Of a DNA stretch of 64,000 bases, positions 28,658 through 38,368 are shown in pieces. Position 1 is the first letter of the stretch. Each line of letters opens with the position of its first letter. The DNA lies in NCBI GenBank assembly GCA_016782865.1, contig JADHXR010000011.1, forward strand, positions 1 to 64,000. The letters are read 5' to 3'. A model generated the notes under the pieces. It was not told the DNA's origin, made no database searches, and saw nothing but the letters and a program-made list of their open reading frames with translations. The DNA comes from Phycisphaerae bacterium. GTDB lineage: Bacteria > Planctomycetota > Phycisphaerae > Sedimentisphaerales > Anaerobacaceae. The position numbers and the translations under genes were made by a program.

Positions 28658-30031
28658 TCATTTTCGGCCCCGCAGGGCAAAATGTTTGTCGGCAAAATCC
28701 ATGAAATTCTGCCAGTCGTATTCGGTCAGGCCGTGGCCTCCGGAACGGACGTGGTAGCCAATCGTCCCTTTCTTGATGGGTTTATCGAGCGCGGGCATCC
28801 GGCCGGTCCCGAGCCCGTCGATGCCCAGCAAGCGATAGACCGGGCCTGCATGTTTGCAGGCGAGAAACTCACCTCGTGGATCGGCCCATAAGTCCTTGTC
28901 GGCGCTGGTCACATACACCGGGCGAGGCGCCATCAGCGAGATAAGCATGTGCTGATCCACAGGCAGATCGTCCTCGTTGTCGTTGAATTTCTTGAAGTTC
29001 TCGCAGAACCAGTGGGGGAAGCTCGTGTTGATGCGCCCTACAGTCTCGCCGAACCGTCGCCTGCTGAGAGCCGCTCCGCCGCAGCCTGAGTTGTTCGAGA
29101 TCACAAAGGCAAATCGCTCATCCTGAGCCCCAGCCCAAAGAGCCGTCTTGCCCAAACGCGAGTGCCCGAGTACGGAAATGCGGGCTTGATCGATGTCAGC
29201 ATCGGTCTCGAAATAGTCCATGGCCCGGCTCAAGCCCCAGGCCCAGGCGCCGATGGAACCCCAAGCATCGCCTTGCCGCTCGCCGTTGCGGAGTTTGTCA
29301 AACAACGGGTGCACGCCATTCTTGAAACCATCATGAAAGTCGGGATCGATATCGCCGTAATAAATCGTTGCCAGGCCGTAGCCCCGCTTGAGAATGCTCG
29401 CGAGAGGGTAACTCGAAGAACTTGAGCCCCTGGACTGCTCGGTTGCGAGGTTGTTCACCGATCCGCCGCGCCCCGGGCGCATCCAGCTTGTCGAGAGCTT
29501 GATAGCCGGATCGGCGTTTATCGTGTGGTTGCCGCCAAAATTCAGAAGAACAAAAGTCGCAACGGGCTTGCTACCGGTGTTGGGTAGATAAATAAGGATG
29601 TCCATTGCCGGGGCGTCTTTCTTGCCTGTGAAGCTCACGGACACTTGCTTGCGAATGGCTGAACCTCCGAGCACGTTTCGTTCGAAGTCGAATTGTTCGA
29701 AGGTCATGTTCTTCGGCCGGCCGACGGGCGCGCGACCATAGAGATGGGTCCGGAACAAATCCAGCACTTGCGCTCGACGTTCGGCTTGCCAGGCCGCGGC
29801 GTCGGTGACCTTCTTGCCGTCGGAGGCCACCAACGGGTCGGGCAGCGCGTACTTCGGGACTTTCTGCTCACGATAGTTGGTCTCGGCACTTTGTTTGGAG
29901 AGTGAGTCAACCAGCTCAGACGAGGCTTTCCAACCCACCTCGCTTGTGCGGGCAAAGCCGGAACTTTCGGCACCGAAAAAAGCGGCGCACAGGACGATCA
30001 ACGATGACGTCAGTAATTTGCTGTCGCTCAT
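28658..30031 (-). CDS. Secreted glucuronoyl esterase-like hydrolase (CE15 type)
   Basis: CE15 enzymes cleave ester bonds between 4-O-methyl-glucuronate of xylan and lignin alcohols. The start MSDSKLLTSSLIVLCAAFFG at 30031 has a perfect GGAGG 7 nt upstream and opens a signal peptide. An alpha/beta-hydrolase fold follows: LLNFGGNHTI, then RISVLGHSRLGKTALWAGAQ (nucleophile Ser in GHSRLGK; classical CE15 has GCSRxGK), then NNSGCGGAALSRR, and a C-terminal His in VRSGGHGLTEYDW. Length is 457 residues. Substrate is inferred from family; related acetyl-xylan or other sugar esterases share this fold. It stands alone, with GH genes a few kb away. Confidence 0.8.
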   Translation of the reverse strand: MSDSKLLTSSLIVLCAAFFGAESSGFARTSEVGWKASSELVDSLSKQSAETNYREQKVPKYALPDPLVASDGKKVTDAAAWQAERRAQVLDLFRTHLYGRAPVGRPKNMTFEQFDFERNVLGGSAIRKQVSVSFTGKKDAPAMDILIYLPNTGSKPVATFVLLNFGGNHTINADPAIKLSTSWMRPGRGGSVNNLATEQSRGSSSSSYPLASILKRGYGLATIYYGDIDPDFHDGFKNGVHPLFDKLRNGERQGDAWGSIGAWAWGLSRAMDYFETDADIDQARISVLGHSRLGKTALWAGAQDERFAFVISNNSGCGGAALSRRRFGETVGRINTSFPHWFCENFKKFNDNEDDLPVDQHMLISLMAPRPVYVTSADKDLWADPRGEFLACKHAGPVYRLLGIDGLGTGRMPALDKPIKKGTIGYHVRSGGHGLTEYDWQNFMDFADKHFALRGRK

Positions 30032-30249
30032 GGAAATACCTCCAGAACTCACAAGTTGGGCAATTATAACCGGCAATATTTCGAATAGTCAAATGCTAAA
30101 GTCAGCGAATTTCCTCGTGCGGGCGGCGGGATCGGGGCGAAGTGGAGCCTTGTTCACGGCACGAAATGCCGGGCTCCGAGGGTCGCGGAAGCTTCTCGAA
30201 CCGAGCTTTCGAGCGGCAATCGTCAGCCCCACAGTGCTCACCGTACTGC

Positions 30250-32508
30250 CTATTTGTCCGGTGTTTTCGGCTTTTCCGCCGGTGGCTCGCTCTTGCTCAG
30301 CCGGGCCTGCCAGCCCTTGAGCCATGTCCCCCATTTTTCTCTATTTTGCGGCGTCTTGATCGCCGCCAACTGGGCGACGACCACTTTCGGATCGACTCCC
30401 TTGGTCGGTTCTGTCAAATGCTCGTCCAGCGTTTTGAGCAGAACTCCGTCGGCGTCCAGGTCTTCCTTCTCCAGCACCACGGCGAGCAGCTTTGCGGCAA
30501 GGTCCGTTTTCGGCCAAGCGAAATAGAGACCAAGCAGATCGGCAACGGCCTCGGTCTCCTGCTCCGGCGTCGTTGCCATCGACCGCAGCTTGTCCAAACA
30601 TTCCTCTGCCTTGTCGTATTGATCCGCCTTGCGATAAAGAGCGGCGAGCCTGGCTCTGACATCCTTGAGCATTTGAGGTTTGTTCTCGCTGTCGGCTTTT
30701 TCCGCTGCCGCGATGAGGAAACCTATCTTCTGCTGATCAGTCAACTTACGGTTGCTCTCGGCAGTGAGCTTCTCGACCCAAGCGGCGGCGGTATCGGCAT
30801 CGGAACCCTTGAATATGTTGCTCATGGCCTGCCATGCCGGCTTGCTCTCGGAGTTGACACCGATCTTTTCAGAAAGCCATTTCAAATCTCTCTTATCGCC
30901 GGCCACGTCAGCCAGGGCGATGATCTTCTTTCTCAGATTAACACTGGGATCGTTGACGAAACGGCCCCGCAGTATGTCCAAGGCTCTCGTCTTGTCGATG
31001 TTGGCAAGTCCGTCAACCGCGGTTTCCCTGACGAAAGCCGGTTCGTCGAGCAAAGCTTTGTCGAACAAGGGCCAATAAAGCTTGGCCGCCTTTTCACTGC
31101 AGGAGCTGTTCTGCGTGCACAAGCCCGCCATCGCGCTGAGCAATTCTCCGGTCAGAGTCCCGCCGGACTTGCTCTTTTGCTGCTCATATCTTGCAAGAAG
31201 CAGATCGAGGTGCTTCTGCACCTCTTTGTCCTCCAACCCACCCCGTTTGAGCAGTTTTTCTATCACTTCGGCCCCGTTGCGTGCCTTTTCGGCATCTTCC
31301 TTTTCAGACAGGAATTTCTCCGCCCATTTCAGCGTATCCGCCCGTATTGCCTCTATCTCCGGGGAGACATTGGCCGGTGCGCCCGATGAAATGGCAGACG
31401 AGCACGCCCAACCCAGGGCCACGAACAACTTGGTCTTGACCTGGCCGTCCTGCTCGGCCTCAAGCTGAGACAAAAGCGGCCGGGCAAAAATCAACTCCCC
31501 CATCATAGCCAACAAGTCAGCAGTTCTGAGCCTGACATCCTTATCCGAGTCGGCAATCAAACCAATCAGAATCGGCTGAAGTTGTTCGCGGGGGAAGGTA
31601 GAGTTATTAGTGCCCTTGCGCCATTGATCGGTCTCTTCCAGCGCCCATAGCTTGACCGGCGCCTTCGAGCTGCCCAAATGCTCAAACAGGAACTTGCCTT
31701 TCTTTGCATCATCACTCATCTCCTTGTATGCCCTGGCCAACAACGCCAGATAAGACTTCTTCAGGTCTTCCAACTCGGCTGCGACCTGACTTTTCTGCGA
31801 TTGAACTTGCATGAGACGATTCTGCAGGAACAACTCCGGTTCTTGCTCGGCGATTCGTTTCCGGATCTCCTTGCGAGCTTCGGCGTTCTCGCCCACTTCT
31901 ATGCCCAGAGAACGAAGGGCTTGTTCGGCTTCCGCGGCCACTCGCCGGTCGGGATCGTCAACCAGCGTTATGAGCTTGACGGTAGCCTCCTTGTCGCGCA
32001 GTCGCAATTCTAGTGCATGTACGGCGTTCACCCTGAGCCTGACCGGCTTTGACGCGTCCGCCAGGAGTCCTTCAAAAGATTGCTCTATTTGTCCGTACTC
32101 GAAAATCAAAGTTGCCCGAGCAGCCCACCGGGCCTCATCGGCATTTTCAGAACCCAGGACGACAAGTAACGGGGCGAGGAATTCCTGAACGTTCTTTACA
32201 ACCTTCTTGTCCGCTCGCGCATTACTTAACGCTCTGCAGACTGCGATGCGCGCCGGACTGTTTTCGCTTTGCCCTAAGACATCAAGCAGGATTTGCCTTG
32301 CGTTGGGGTCCTCATGGATCAACATGACGCCAGCAGCTTGCAGAGATCCGCCGAACAGAGCCTCCTTGAAAATATTCAACTTGGGGTCAAGTTCCGCTTT
32401 CTCAGCCTTGCCATTGGCTGGAACCGGCGGCTGGTTCTGGCCAAAACAAATCTGCTGGCAACCTATCGCCAGTATCAGAATAACCAGATATAACCGCTTA
32501 GAGTCCAT
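30250..32508 (-). CDS. Secreted HEAT-repeat protein, function unknown
   Basis: The protein starts with MDSKRLYLVILILAIGCQQI, a signal peptide with a Cys that could be a poor lipobox. It continues as about 700 residues of helical repeats rich in Ala, Leu, Lys and Glu. Recurring segments such as DPDRRVAAEAEQALRSLGIE and DSDKDVRLRTADLLAMMGEL are HEAT/PBS-lyase-like repeats. The C-terminal part (DVRARLAALYRKADQYDKAE) looks more TPR-like. No catalytic motif is seen. Such proteins usually serve as periplasmic scaffolds. Length is 752 residues. It is divergently unrelated to its neighbours, with 217 nt to the esterase start and 141 nt to xer. Confidence 0.7.
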   Translation of the reverse strand: MDSKRLYLVILILAIGCQQICFGQNQPPVPANGKAEKAELDPKLNIFKEALFGGSLQAAGVMLIHEDPNARQILLDVLGQSENSPARIAVCRALSNARADKKVVKNVQEFLAPLLVVLGSENADEARWAARATLIFEYGQIEQSFEGLLADASKPVRLRVNAVHALELRLRDKEATVKLITLVDDPDRRVAAEAEQALRSLGIEVGENAEARKEIRKRIAEQEPELFLQNRLMQVQSQKSQVAAELEDLKKSYLALLARAYKEMSDDAKKGKFLFEHLGSSKAPVKLWALEETDQWRKGTNNSTFPREQLQPILIGLIADSDKDVRLRTADLLAMMGELIFARPLLSQLEAEQDGQVKTKLFVALGWACSSAISSGAPANVSPEIEAIRADTLKWAEKFLSEKEDAEKARNGAEVIEKLLKRGGLEDKEVQKHLDLLLARYEQQKSKSGGTLTGELLSAMAGLCTQNSSCSEKAAKLYWPLFDKALLDEPAFVRETAVDGLANIDKTRALDILRGRFVNDPSVNLRKKIIALADVAGDKRDLKWLSEKIGVNSESKPAWQAMSNIFKGSDADTAAAWVEKLTAESNRKLTDQQKIGFLIAAAEKADSENKPQMLKDVRARLAALYRKADQYDKAEECLDKLRSMATTPEQETEAVADLLGLYFAWPKTDLAAKLLAVVLEKEDLDADGVLLKTLDEHLTEPTKGVDPKVVVAQLAAIKTPQNREKWGTWLKGWQARLSKSEPPAEKPKTPDK

Positions 32509-32649
32509 TACAGATGACCTAAAAGAAACTGCCTGTTTCCGTGCTTGCGGCATCCCTGCCCATTAGTTCCACACCATATTAGTACTGAAAATCACGATTG
32601 TCAACTATTTTTGCGATTCAATCCCGAAAATCGAGAATTTACAGTCAAC

Positions 32650-33588
32650 TTATGGTCTTGGATGGAACTTCCTGTGAATTTCTCTGAGCCTTTCCTGATC
32701 AACATGCGTATAAATCTGCGTGGTCGCTATATCCACATGACCGAGCATCTCCTGGACACTTCGCAGATCTGCCCCCCCCCTGAGCAGGTGCGTTGCGAAA
32801 CAATGCCTCAGCGTGTGCGCGGTTAAGTTGCGAGGCATCCCTGCCCGAGCAGCATATTTCTTGACTAATCGCCATATTTCAATACGACTCATGGGCCGAC
32901 CTGTTCGGGAAAGAAGCAAAAAACCGCCGCTAAAGGGCTTGTCCAGTCTGACCCGCAGGTTCGTCAGGTACTCAACCGTCGCCGCGATAGCAACTTTCCC
33001 GATCGGGATCACTCGCTCTCGGCTGCCCTTGCCGAGGCACCGCAGGTAGCCAATATCAAGGTTCAAGTCCGAACTCCTTAGACCTGCCAGCTCCCCGGCA
33101 CGTATTCCCGTGGCGTAAAGCAGTTCGAGCATTGCCTTGTCGCGAAGATAGAACGGCTCGCCCGGATCCGGAGCGTTGAGCAGGTCGATGACCTGCTGCT
33201 TGCTGCATACGATGGGCAGTCTTTGCCAGATTTTCGGGCTCTCGATGATTCCGGCAAAATCGTCCTCGACAAGACCGGTGAGCTTGGCGAACCTCAGGAG
33301 CATCCTGATCGCGACCAGCGAACGCTTGATCGAACCCTCGCCCATTTGGCTTTGAGTAAGAATCCGCATGTAGCGACGGATAAGCGTCGGCTCGATTTGT
33401 TGTAAGTGCTTGATCTCGTTGGATTTGCAGAACGTCAGAAAGCTCTTCAGATCGCGACCGTAGGCCAGAATGGTATTATCGGACAGACCGGCCTCGACGG
33501 TGAGATAATCGAGAAAGCTTTTGGCCTCCCGGCCCAAGGGCAAAGCCAGCAGTTTTTTGCCAACAGATTGTGTTTGCGTCGAGGGCAT
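32650..33588 (-). CDS. Tyrosine recombinase of the XerC/XerD type
   Basis: Xer recombinases resolve chromosome dimers at dif. The N-terminal SAM-like domain (AKSFLDYLTVEAGLSDNTIL) is followed by the catalytic domain: Arg in ATGIRAGEL, Lys in GKGSRERVIPIG, HTLRHCFATHLL with His and Arg, His in MLGHVDIATTQIY and the nucleophilic Tyr in the same segment. Length is 312 residues, typical of XerC/D rather than of phage integrases. No tRNA, att repeat or excisionase gene adjoins it, so a housekeeping role is more likely than integration. Whether it is XerC or XerD cannot be decided by eye; the YTHV ending favours XerD. Confidence 0.88.
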   Translation of the reverse strand: MPSTQTQSVGKKLLALPLGREAKSFLDYLTVEAGLSDNTILAYGRDLKSFLTFCKSNEIKHLQQIEPTLIRRYMRILTQSQMGEGSIKRSLVAIRMLLRFAKLTGLVEDDFAGIIESPKIWQRLPIVCSKQQVIDLLNAPDPGEPFYLRDKAMLELLYATGIRAGELAGLRSSDLNLDIGYLRCLGKGSRERVIPIGKVAIAATVEYLTNLRVRLDKPFSGGFLLLSRTGRPMSRIEIWRLVKKYAARAGMPRNLTAHTLRHCFATHLLRGGADLRSVQEMLGHVDIATTQIYTHVDQERLREIHRKFHPRP

Positions 33589-33696
33589 TTCTTACTGCTC
33601 GCAACTCGGCACCGGCGGCGCGAGCGATGACGTACTATTCGCCGAACACTATCGGCAGTACCATCATCGGCATTAAGACGACCCCTCCTTTAGCAG

Positions 33697-33926
33697 TCAA
33701 ATCATTAGTTCGCGACGAGCACGAAGACAGCCAGCCAATGCGTTTTTCCTTGAATCCGGGTGGATCCTGCGGCAAAATGGGCGCCATAGGCAGGGATTGC
33801 CAGCTTTCTTAATGGCATCAACCATCTCCTGTGATCTTTCCCGCGGCACAGTATTATCCTTTGCGCCGTGGAAGACCCAGATCGGGAGCCCTTCTAAGTC
33901 TGCGCCTTGCGAGCGACCTGTCACCT
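33697..33926 (-). pseudogene. Remnant of an alpha/beta hydrolase (C-terminal part)
   Basis: Just after the stop of the FG-GAP gene, in another frame, the translation reads LEGLPIWVFHGAKDNTVPRE followed by RSQEMVDAIKKAGNP. This is the typical catalytic-Asp segment of secreted esterases and peptidases of the prolyl oligopeptidase/PHB depolymerase kind (PIWVFHGAKD). The expected His motif is not found and the sequence degenerates after AGNP. No start or N-terminal domain remains. The neighbouring high-GC gene may have replaced the 5' part. Confidence 0.6.
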
Positions 33927-35105
33927 CTACCTGGCCAGGTTCTCCAGGAAGTCGAAATGGTTGCGGCCTCCGTTGGCGTTGGACTTGATCGGCCGCCACA
34001 GCTTCGAGCAGACGTCCAGATCGCCGTCGGCGTCGACGTCGCCGCAGACCGCCTCGTGGGCACCGAGGTTGGCATCGAGCACGACGTGCTCGCGGAAGTT
34101 GCCCTTGCCGTCGACGTTCTCCCAGACGAACCATCGCGGCGGGCGGTCGCCGCAAAACGCCTCCATCTCGGCCGAAAACACGTCCGGTCGGCCGTCGCCG
34201 TTAAAGTCGCCCACGTGCAGACAGTGATACGCCCCCCGGGCGGCCGTGTCCGCCTTGGGCAGCAGATGGGTGATCCAACGGCCCTTCTTCGGATCAGAAG
34301 GCGCCTGAAGCCAGCCGATGTGGGCGTTGCGGTTCTCGCCGTCGGCGATCACCACGTCGAGCCGGCCGTCGCCGTTGAGGTCGCCGGTGCGGGTCTGCGT
34401 CGCGTTGTCCTGCCAGCTTATGGCCGTATCACCCCACGGTTCGGTCATGCGGTGCGAGACCCACTTTCGGCCCGCCTGGAGGTTCTCGAACCACACGTTG
34501 CTGCGGACCACGTCCGTGTCGCCGTCGCCGTCGACGTCGCCGGTGCAGATTCCCGAGTGGACCGGCGGGCCGATCGTGATGGCCTTCCATGCGGCGGTCG
34601 GATCGGCCGCGACCTTGTACCACCGCACGTCGTTGCGGTCCGACATGGTCACCACGTCGGGTATCGCGTCGCCGTCGAGATCGGCAATCCGCACATCGTG
34701 GACCTTGGTCAGGGCGGCGTCGAAGACGTATCGCTTGAAGGTCATCTTTCTCGGATCGCCGGGGTTCTCATACCAGACCCCGCCGGTGACAAAGTCGGGC
34801 CGTCCGTCGCGGTTGACGTCCAGCACGCCCCCACCGACCTCCGACGGCGAATTGCGGCCCAGAAGGTGTCGCGTCCAACGGTCCGCCGCTTGATACTCGT
34901 ACCAGATGACGTCGGCGCTGCTTCGGCCGGTGATGAAGTCCAGGTCGCCGTCGCCGTCGAGGTCGGCCAATGCCGTCTGACCCCAGGTGCTACCCGACAG
35001 ATTGCGATCGCCGAAGTGATGCTTGAATGGCATCTCGGTCGCCGCGGACGCCGGCAGACACAAGACAAGGGGCAAAAACGCTACGCATGCGGATCGGTAG
35101 TTCAT
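33927..35105 (-). CDS. Secreted FG-GAP/VCBS repeat protein
   Basis: The product starts MNYRSACVAFLPLVLCLPAS, a signal peptide, at 35105. It contains at least seven calcium-loop motifs of the DxDGDGxxD type: DLDGDGDLD, DVNRDGRPD, DLDGDAIPD, DVDGDGDTD, DLNGDGRLD, DFNGDGRPD and DVDADGDLD. They are spaced about 45-60 residues apart, which suggests a seven-bladed integrin-like propeller. Length is 392 residues. It is probably extracellular and may bind sugars or surfaces. Base composition is clearly richer in G and C than the neighbours (many CGTCGCCGTCG runs), suggesting recent transfer. The end abuts a hydrolase remnant. Confidence 0.8.
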   Translation of the reverse strand: MNYRSACVAFLPLVLCLPASAATEMPFKHHFGDRNLSGSTWGQTALADLDGDGDLDFITGRSSADVIWYEYQAADRWTRHLLGRNSPSEVGGGVLDVNRDGRPDFVTGGVWYENPGDPRKMTFKRYVFDAALTKVHDVRIADLDGDAIPDVVTMSDRNDVRWYKVAADPTAAWKAITIGPPVHSGICTGDVDGDGDTDVVRSNVWFENLQAGRKWVSHRMTEPWGDTAISWQDNATQTRTGDLNGDGRLDVVIADGENRNAHIGWLQAPSDPKKGRWITHLLPKADTAARGAYHCLHVGDFNGDGRPDVFSAEMEAFCGDRPPRWFVWENVDGKGNFREHVVLDANLGAHEAVCGDVDADGDLDVCSKLWRPIKSNANGGRNHFDFLENLAR

Positions 35106-35476
35106 GGTCGGCCTTTCGTAGTGCAGGCGAGACGCCTGCATAATTCGACATTTCCCATTTGACCTGTGCCCGGCTACAGCGCCGGGCTGTTCGGGTACCA
35201 GTACTCATTTGGATATCTTAACTACAATGCACGACATTGACGAGCAAAAATGAGCCGCTCGAAGCCAGCTCGAGTTTTCCGACAGAGCCTAATATAACAA
35301 TACCCTAAGAACTTGCTACTTCAAACCATTCCATTTCAGTTCTATTGCGGCCTCCAAATCTATGCTACCATACCGCAGCGATATGACCCTATCTGCTGGT
35401 CTGAGAATTCGACAGAGCCTATAGTTCTGGCATGCACACTGTTGCCGGACCATCTGGAACAAAAGGAATGACAATC
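35106..35476. other. Gene-free spacer with repeat ends
   Basis: No gene is seen. A 7-bp perfect hairpin (35168-35174 with 35181-35187) lies just upstream of the FG-GAP gene. A 38-nt sequence at 35253-35290 matches 59045-59082 in inverted orientation at 36 of 38 positions. A further AGGCTCTGTC word is at 35411-35420 on the minus strand. The spacer looks like a site of past insertions. Confidence 0.5.
35253..35290 (-). repeat. Solo end of the MITE-like repeat found at 59 kb
   Basis: Read on the minus strand, the segment starts AGGCTCTGTCGGAAAACTC and matches the left end of the element at 59,045 over 38 nt with two mismatches. Beyond 38 nt the similarity stops, and no second terminal repeat was found within the spacer. 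It is therefore probably a truncated copy or an insertion scar. Confidence 0.6.
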
Positions 35477-38305
35477 ATGCAATATACACTGCGACATCTG
35501 ATACGTACGGCAACGGTAGCATGTCTTTTGACTCTCGTGATTGCGGCGGGTGAGCAAAGTGACGGGCAGCAAGTCACGACCCAATCGCTGTTTGAGAACT
35601 TCAGCAAGCCACCGGCGGGTTACGGCAACGTGCCTTTCTATTGGTGGGTTGGGGAGCCGCTGACCAAGGAAAAGCTGCTTTGGCAACTGGAAGAACTGGC
35701 AGATGCGTCGACCAGCGGTTTTGCCGTCAGCTATCCCCATACACATCGGGACGCCGACGTTGAACTGAACCGGCAAGGCAGCGGGGGTTTTGGGGCACCG
35801 GTTCCCAGTTCGCCGGCCTTTCGCTCCAAGGAGTGGTGGGAGCTTTGGGCCTGGTTTACCCAGGAGTGTGCCAAACGAAATATCGGTGTCGGGCTGGACG
35901 ACTACGTATTCAACTGGCAAGGCAACAAACAGTGGCCCGATGAAATCGCGGCATTGCCACAGCTAAAGCAATACAAGGGCTCGATAAAGGTTGGCATTCA
36001 CGAGACACTTGCCGCCGGAGACACCATCACCTTTGACATTGATAGCGATCTAGTCGGCCTTGCCGCTTATCCCGTTAAAGACGGCGGGCGTATGGACGGA
36101 TCGGCGATGATAAACCTCCTGCCGTTGGCCAGGACGGGCAGGGTCGAGTGGACAGCCCCCGCAGGCGATTGTGACTGGCGGATTACCCGCTCGCAACGCG
36201 GCGCCGGACACCTCCTGCATCCCGACTATGGTCGGCTGGTGACGGAACGTTACTTTCAACATTGTGCAGATCACATTCCCAAAGAAGCGCGCGCAGGGAT
36301 GAACTACTTCTTTCAGGACGAACTCCATTATCCCCTTAAGAGAGACGTTTGGGCGGAGGATTTCTCCGAGCAGTTTCAGAAGCGTAAGGGGTATGATCTG
36401 AGACCATGGCTCATTGCACTCGACAATGACATTGGCTCGCGCACCGCGAAAATTCGCCTTGACTACTGGGACGTTGTGATGGATTTGGCCGAGGAGCGCT
36501 ATTTCAAACCTATTGGCGAATGGCACTTGTCCCGTGGCTTCATTTATGGGTGTGACAACAACGGGCGTGGAAGAGATCCTGTTGCGTATGGCGACTATTT
36601 CCGGGCCACCAGTTGGTTTGGAGCGCCTGGTAACGATGCGCCAGGTCATGGTTTGGCATTGATCCAGACAAAGGTTTCGAGTTCCATTGCGCACCTGTAC
36701 CGGAGGCCCCGAGTGTGGCTGGAGGCCTACCACAGCATGGGGTGGGGCGCTTCGCCGTCGTTTATGCACGAATCGCTTCAGCGGCATTATGTTCTGGGCG
36801 CCAACCTCCTCTGTCTGCACGGATTGTATTATTCCACATTCGGCGGTTGGTTTGAATGGGCGCCGCCGGATTTCCACTTTCGGATGCCTTACTGGCCGCA
36901 CATGAAGCTCTGGCTGCGCGGTGCCGAGCGGATGAGCTATCTGATGAGTCAGGGCGTTCATCGGTGTGATGTGGCATTGCTCTATCCCACTGAACCGTTG
37001 CAAACAGGTCAGGGCAACACGCTCGCATTCGCAGTCGCCGAGTCTCTGTTCCACGCCGGTTTGGATTTTGACTTTGTGGACAGTCGGTCCGTTTCTCGAA
37101 TGGACATCGAGGACGGCCAGTTGCAGGTAGCCGGTGAATGTTATCGTGCGTTGATTTTAGCGGGCATGTCCTCGGTCCATTTCAGTACCTTGCAGAAGGC
37201 GCTTTCCTTTTTCAGAGCCGGCGGCACGGTTGTGGTTGTCGGAGATATTCCCCATTGCTCCGATCGTGTCGGTTCCGATGATCCGCAACTGTCTGCGCTT
37301 CTGGAAGAGATACTTGGAAAGGATGCTCGGCCGGGATCGGTGAACCGAAACGCCGCTGGTGGTGTCGGCCTGGTGCTGAAGTCGTCGGCAAAGGCGCCCG
37401 ACGTCGTCAGCAAATACATTGAACGTGACTTTATTGCCAAGCCAGTGAGGGGCAAAACAGTTAGCTTGCGATCGGGAAAGAATGACTTCATGGTCCTTTA
37501 CGAAAACGTGAAACAACTTGCCGCTGCGCGAGGCGCACATCCTATTGACAAACGGACCCGCTCGGCAATTGTTTTTGTGAAGACTAGTGCGAACTCAATC
37601 GCGCCATTCTATCCTTTAGCCATGAAGTGGTTTACTCAGCCGGGACGTCTGGAATACGAACCACAGAACACAGCCAAGGCTGGTTGTTACCGTTTCGTTG
37701 CTCCACCTGGATTGCATCGCATGCGCTTCTGGGCCTACGGAGAGGTCGACTGCTGGGTCGATGGAAAACCGGTCACCGTGACTTTCAAGGGGATCGGGGC
37801 AGATGGTTTGACGTCCTTTGAAATCGCCCTCGAATCTCCCGTGCAACACCAGAGCGTGGTTGCCATGCGGATTGCATTCCAGGCTGGTCGAATCGCAGGC
37901 GCTGTTTTTGAGGATCCAATTGCCATCGATTGCGGTCGCGGCCGGACGCAGCTTGGTGACTGGGGCAAAATCGGTGTTCTTGAACATTACTCAGGAGCGA
38001 TGCGCTACCGCCGAACCTTTGCGCTGAGCAAAGCACAATGCCAGGGTAAAGTCAAATTAGATATGGGCAGGGTTAACGCTACCTGTGAAGTCCACGTAAA
38101 CGGGCGTCAGGCCGGCATCTGTCTCGTGCCCCCTTATAAGCTGGATATCAGCAAGTTTGTTCGTGCAGGTGTCAACAAGCTGGAGATTCTGGTCTACGGC
38201 ACCTTGGCCAACCACTACCAGACCATACCGACGCCTGCCCATTATCGTCGGCCGACGCCTGCAGGGCTGATCGGACCGGCACAGCTTGTTGTTGAGAGGC
38301 CTTGA
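35477..38305 (+). CDS. Secreted GH106-like glycosidase (alpha-L-rhamnosidase family)
   Basis: GH106 enzymes remove alpha-L-rhamnose from rhamnogalacturonan and glycosides. The ATG at 35477 (MQYTLRHLIRTATVACLLTL) has AAGGA 9 nt upstream and opens a signal peptide. An upstream in-frame ATG overlaps that ribosome site. The N-terminal part shows NVPFYWWVGEPLTKEKLLWQ and ISYPHTHR-like residues, typical of the family. It continues with FFQDELHYPL, then YGCDNNGRGRDPVAYGDYF, a likely barrel with acidic catalytic residues. The C-terminus (from about 730) is a jelly-roll, galactose-binding-like domain (MRYRRTFALS, VHVNGRQAGICLVPPYKLDI). Length is 942 residues. It is convergent with a GH51-like gene. 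Exact linkage specificity is unknown. Confidence 0.78.
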   Translation: MQYTLRHLIRTATVACLLTLVIAAGEQSDGQQVTTQSLFENFSKPPAGYGNVPFYWWVGEPLTKEKLLWQLEELADASTSGFAVSYPHTHRDADVELNRQGSGGFGAPVPSSPAFRSKEWWELWAWFTQECAKRNIGVGLDDYVFNWQGNKQWPDEIAALPQLKQYKGSIKVGIHETLAAGDTITFDIDSDLVGLAAYPVKDGGRMDGSAMINLLPLARTGRVEWTAPAGDCDWRITRSQRGAGHLLHPDYGRLVTERYFQHCADHIPKEARAGMNYFFQDELHYPLKRDVWAEDFSEQFQKRKGYDLRPWLIALDNDIGSRTAKIRLDYWDVVMDLAEERYFKPIGEWHLSRGFIYGCDNNGRGRDPVAYGDYFRATSWFGAPGNDAPGHGLALIQTKVSSSIAHLYRRPRVWLEAYHSMGWGASPSFMHESLQRHYVLGANLLCLHGLYYSTFGGWFEWAPPDFHFRMPYWPHMKLWLRGAERMSYLMSQGVHRCDVALLYPTEPLQTGQGNTLAFAVAESLFHAGLDFDFVDSRSVSRMDIEDGQLQVAGECYRALILAGMSSVHFSTLQKALSFFRAGGTVVVVGDIPHCSDRVGSDDPQLSALLEEILGKDARPGSVNRNAAGGVGLVLKSSAKAPDVVSKYIERDFIAKPVRGKTVSLRSGKNDFMVLYENVKQLAAARGAHPIDKRTRSAIVFVKTSANSIAPFYPLAMKWFTQPGRLEYEPQNTAKAGCYRFVAPPGLHRMRFWAYGEVDCWVDGKPVTVTFKGIGADGLTSFEIALESPVQHQSVVAMRIAFQAGRIAGAVFEDPIAIDCGRGRTQLGDWGKIGVLEHYSGAMRYRRTFALSKAQCQGKVKLDMGRVNATCEVHVNGRQAGICLVPPYKLDISKFVRAGVNKLEILVYGTLANHYQTIPTPAHYRRPTPAGLIGPAQLVVERP

Positions 38306-38307
38306 AG

Positions 38308-38342
38308 GGGCTGTTTGTGGATACCCTAATCACCAACAGCCC
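38308..38342. terminator. Hairpin between convergent glycosidase genes
   Basis: GGGCTGTT (38308-38315) pairs with AACAGCCC (38335-38342) across 19 nt, immediately after the GH106 stop and 27 nt past the GH51 stop. No T-run is present on either side. It could act as a weak bidirectional terminator; this is inferred from position. Confidence 0.35.
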
Positions 38343-38368
38343 GACGTACCCGCCCATGGGCTGTTCGT

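Noticed and set aside
32650-33588. Tyrosine recombinase as integrase of a genomic island
   Set aside because: Length and motifs fit XerC/D, and no att repeats, tRNA target or phage genes are adjacent.
35168-35187. GC-rich hairpin before the FG-GAP gene
   Set aside because: The stem is only 7 bp and no T-run follows, so it was not called a terminator.
36050-37054. 334-codon open frame on the minus strand inside the GH106-like gene
   Set aside because: It is antisense to a clear coding region and has no recognisable domain or ribosome site.
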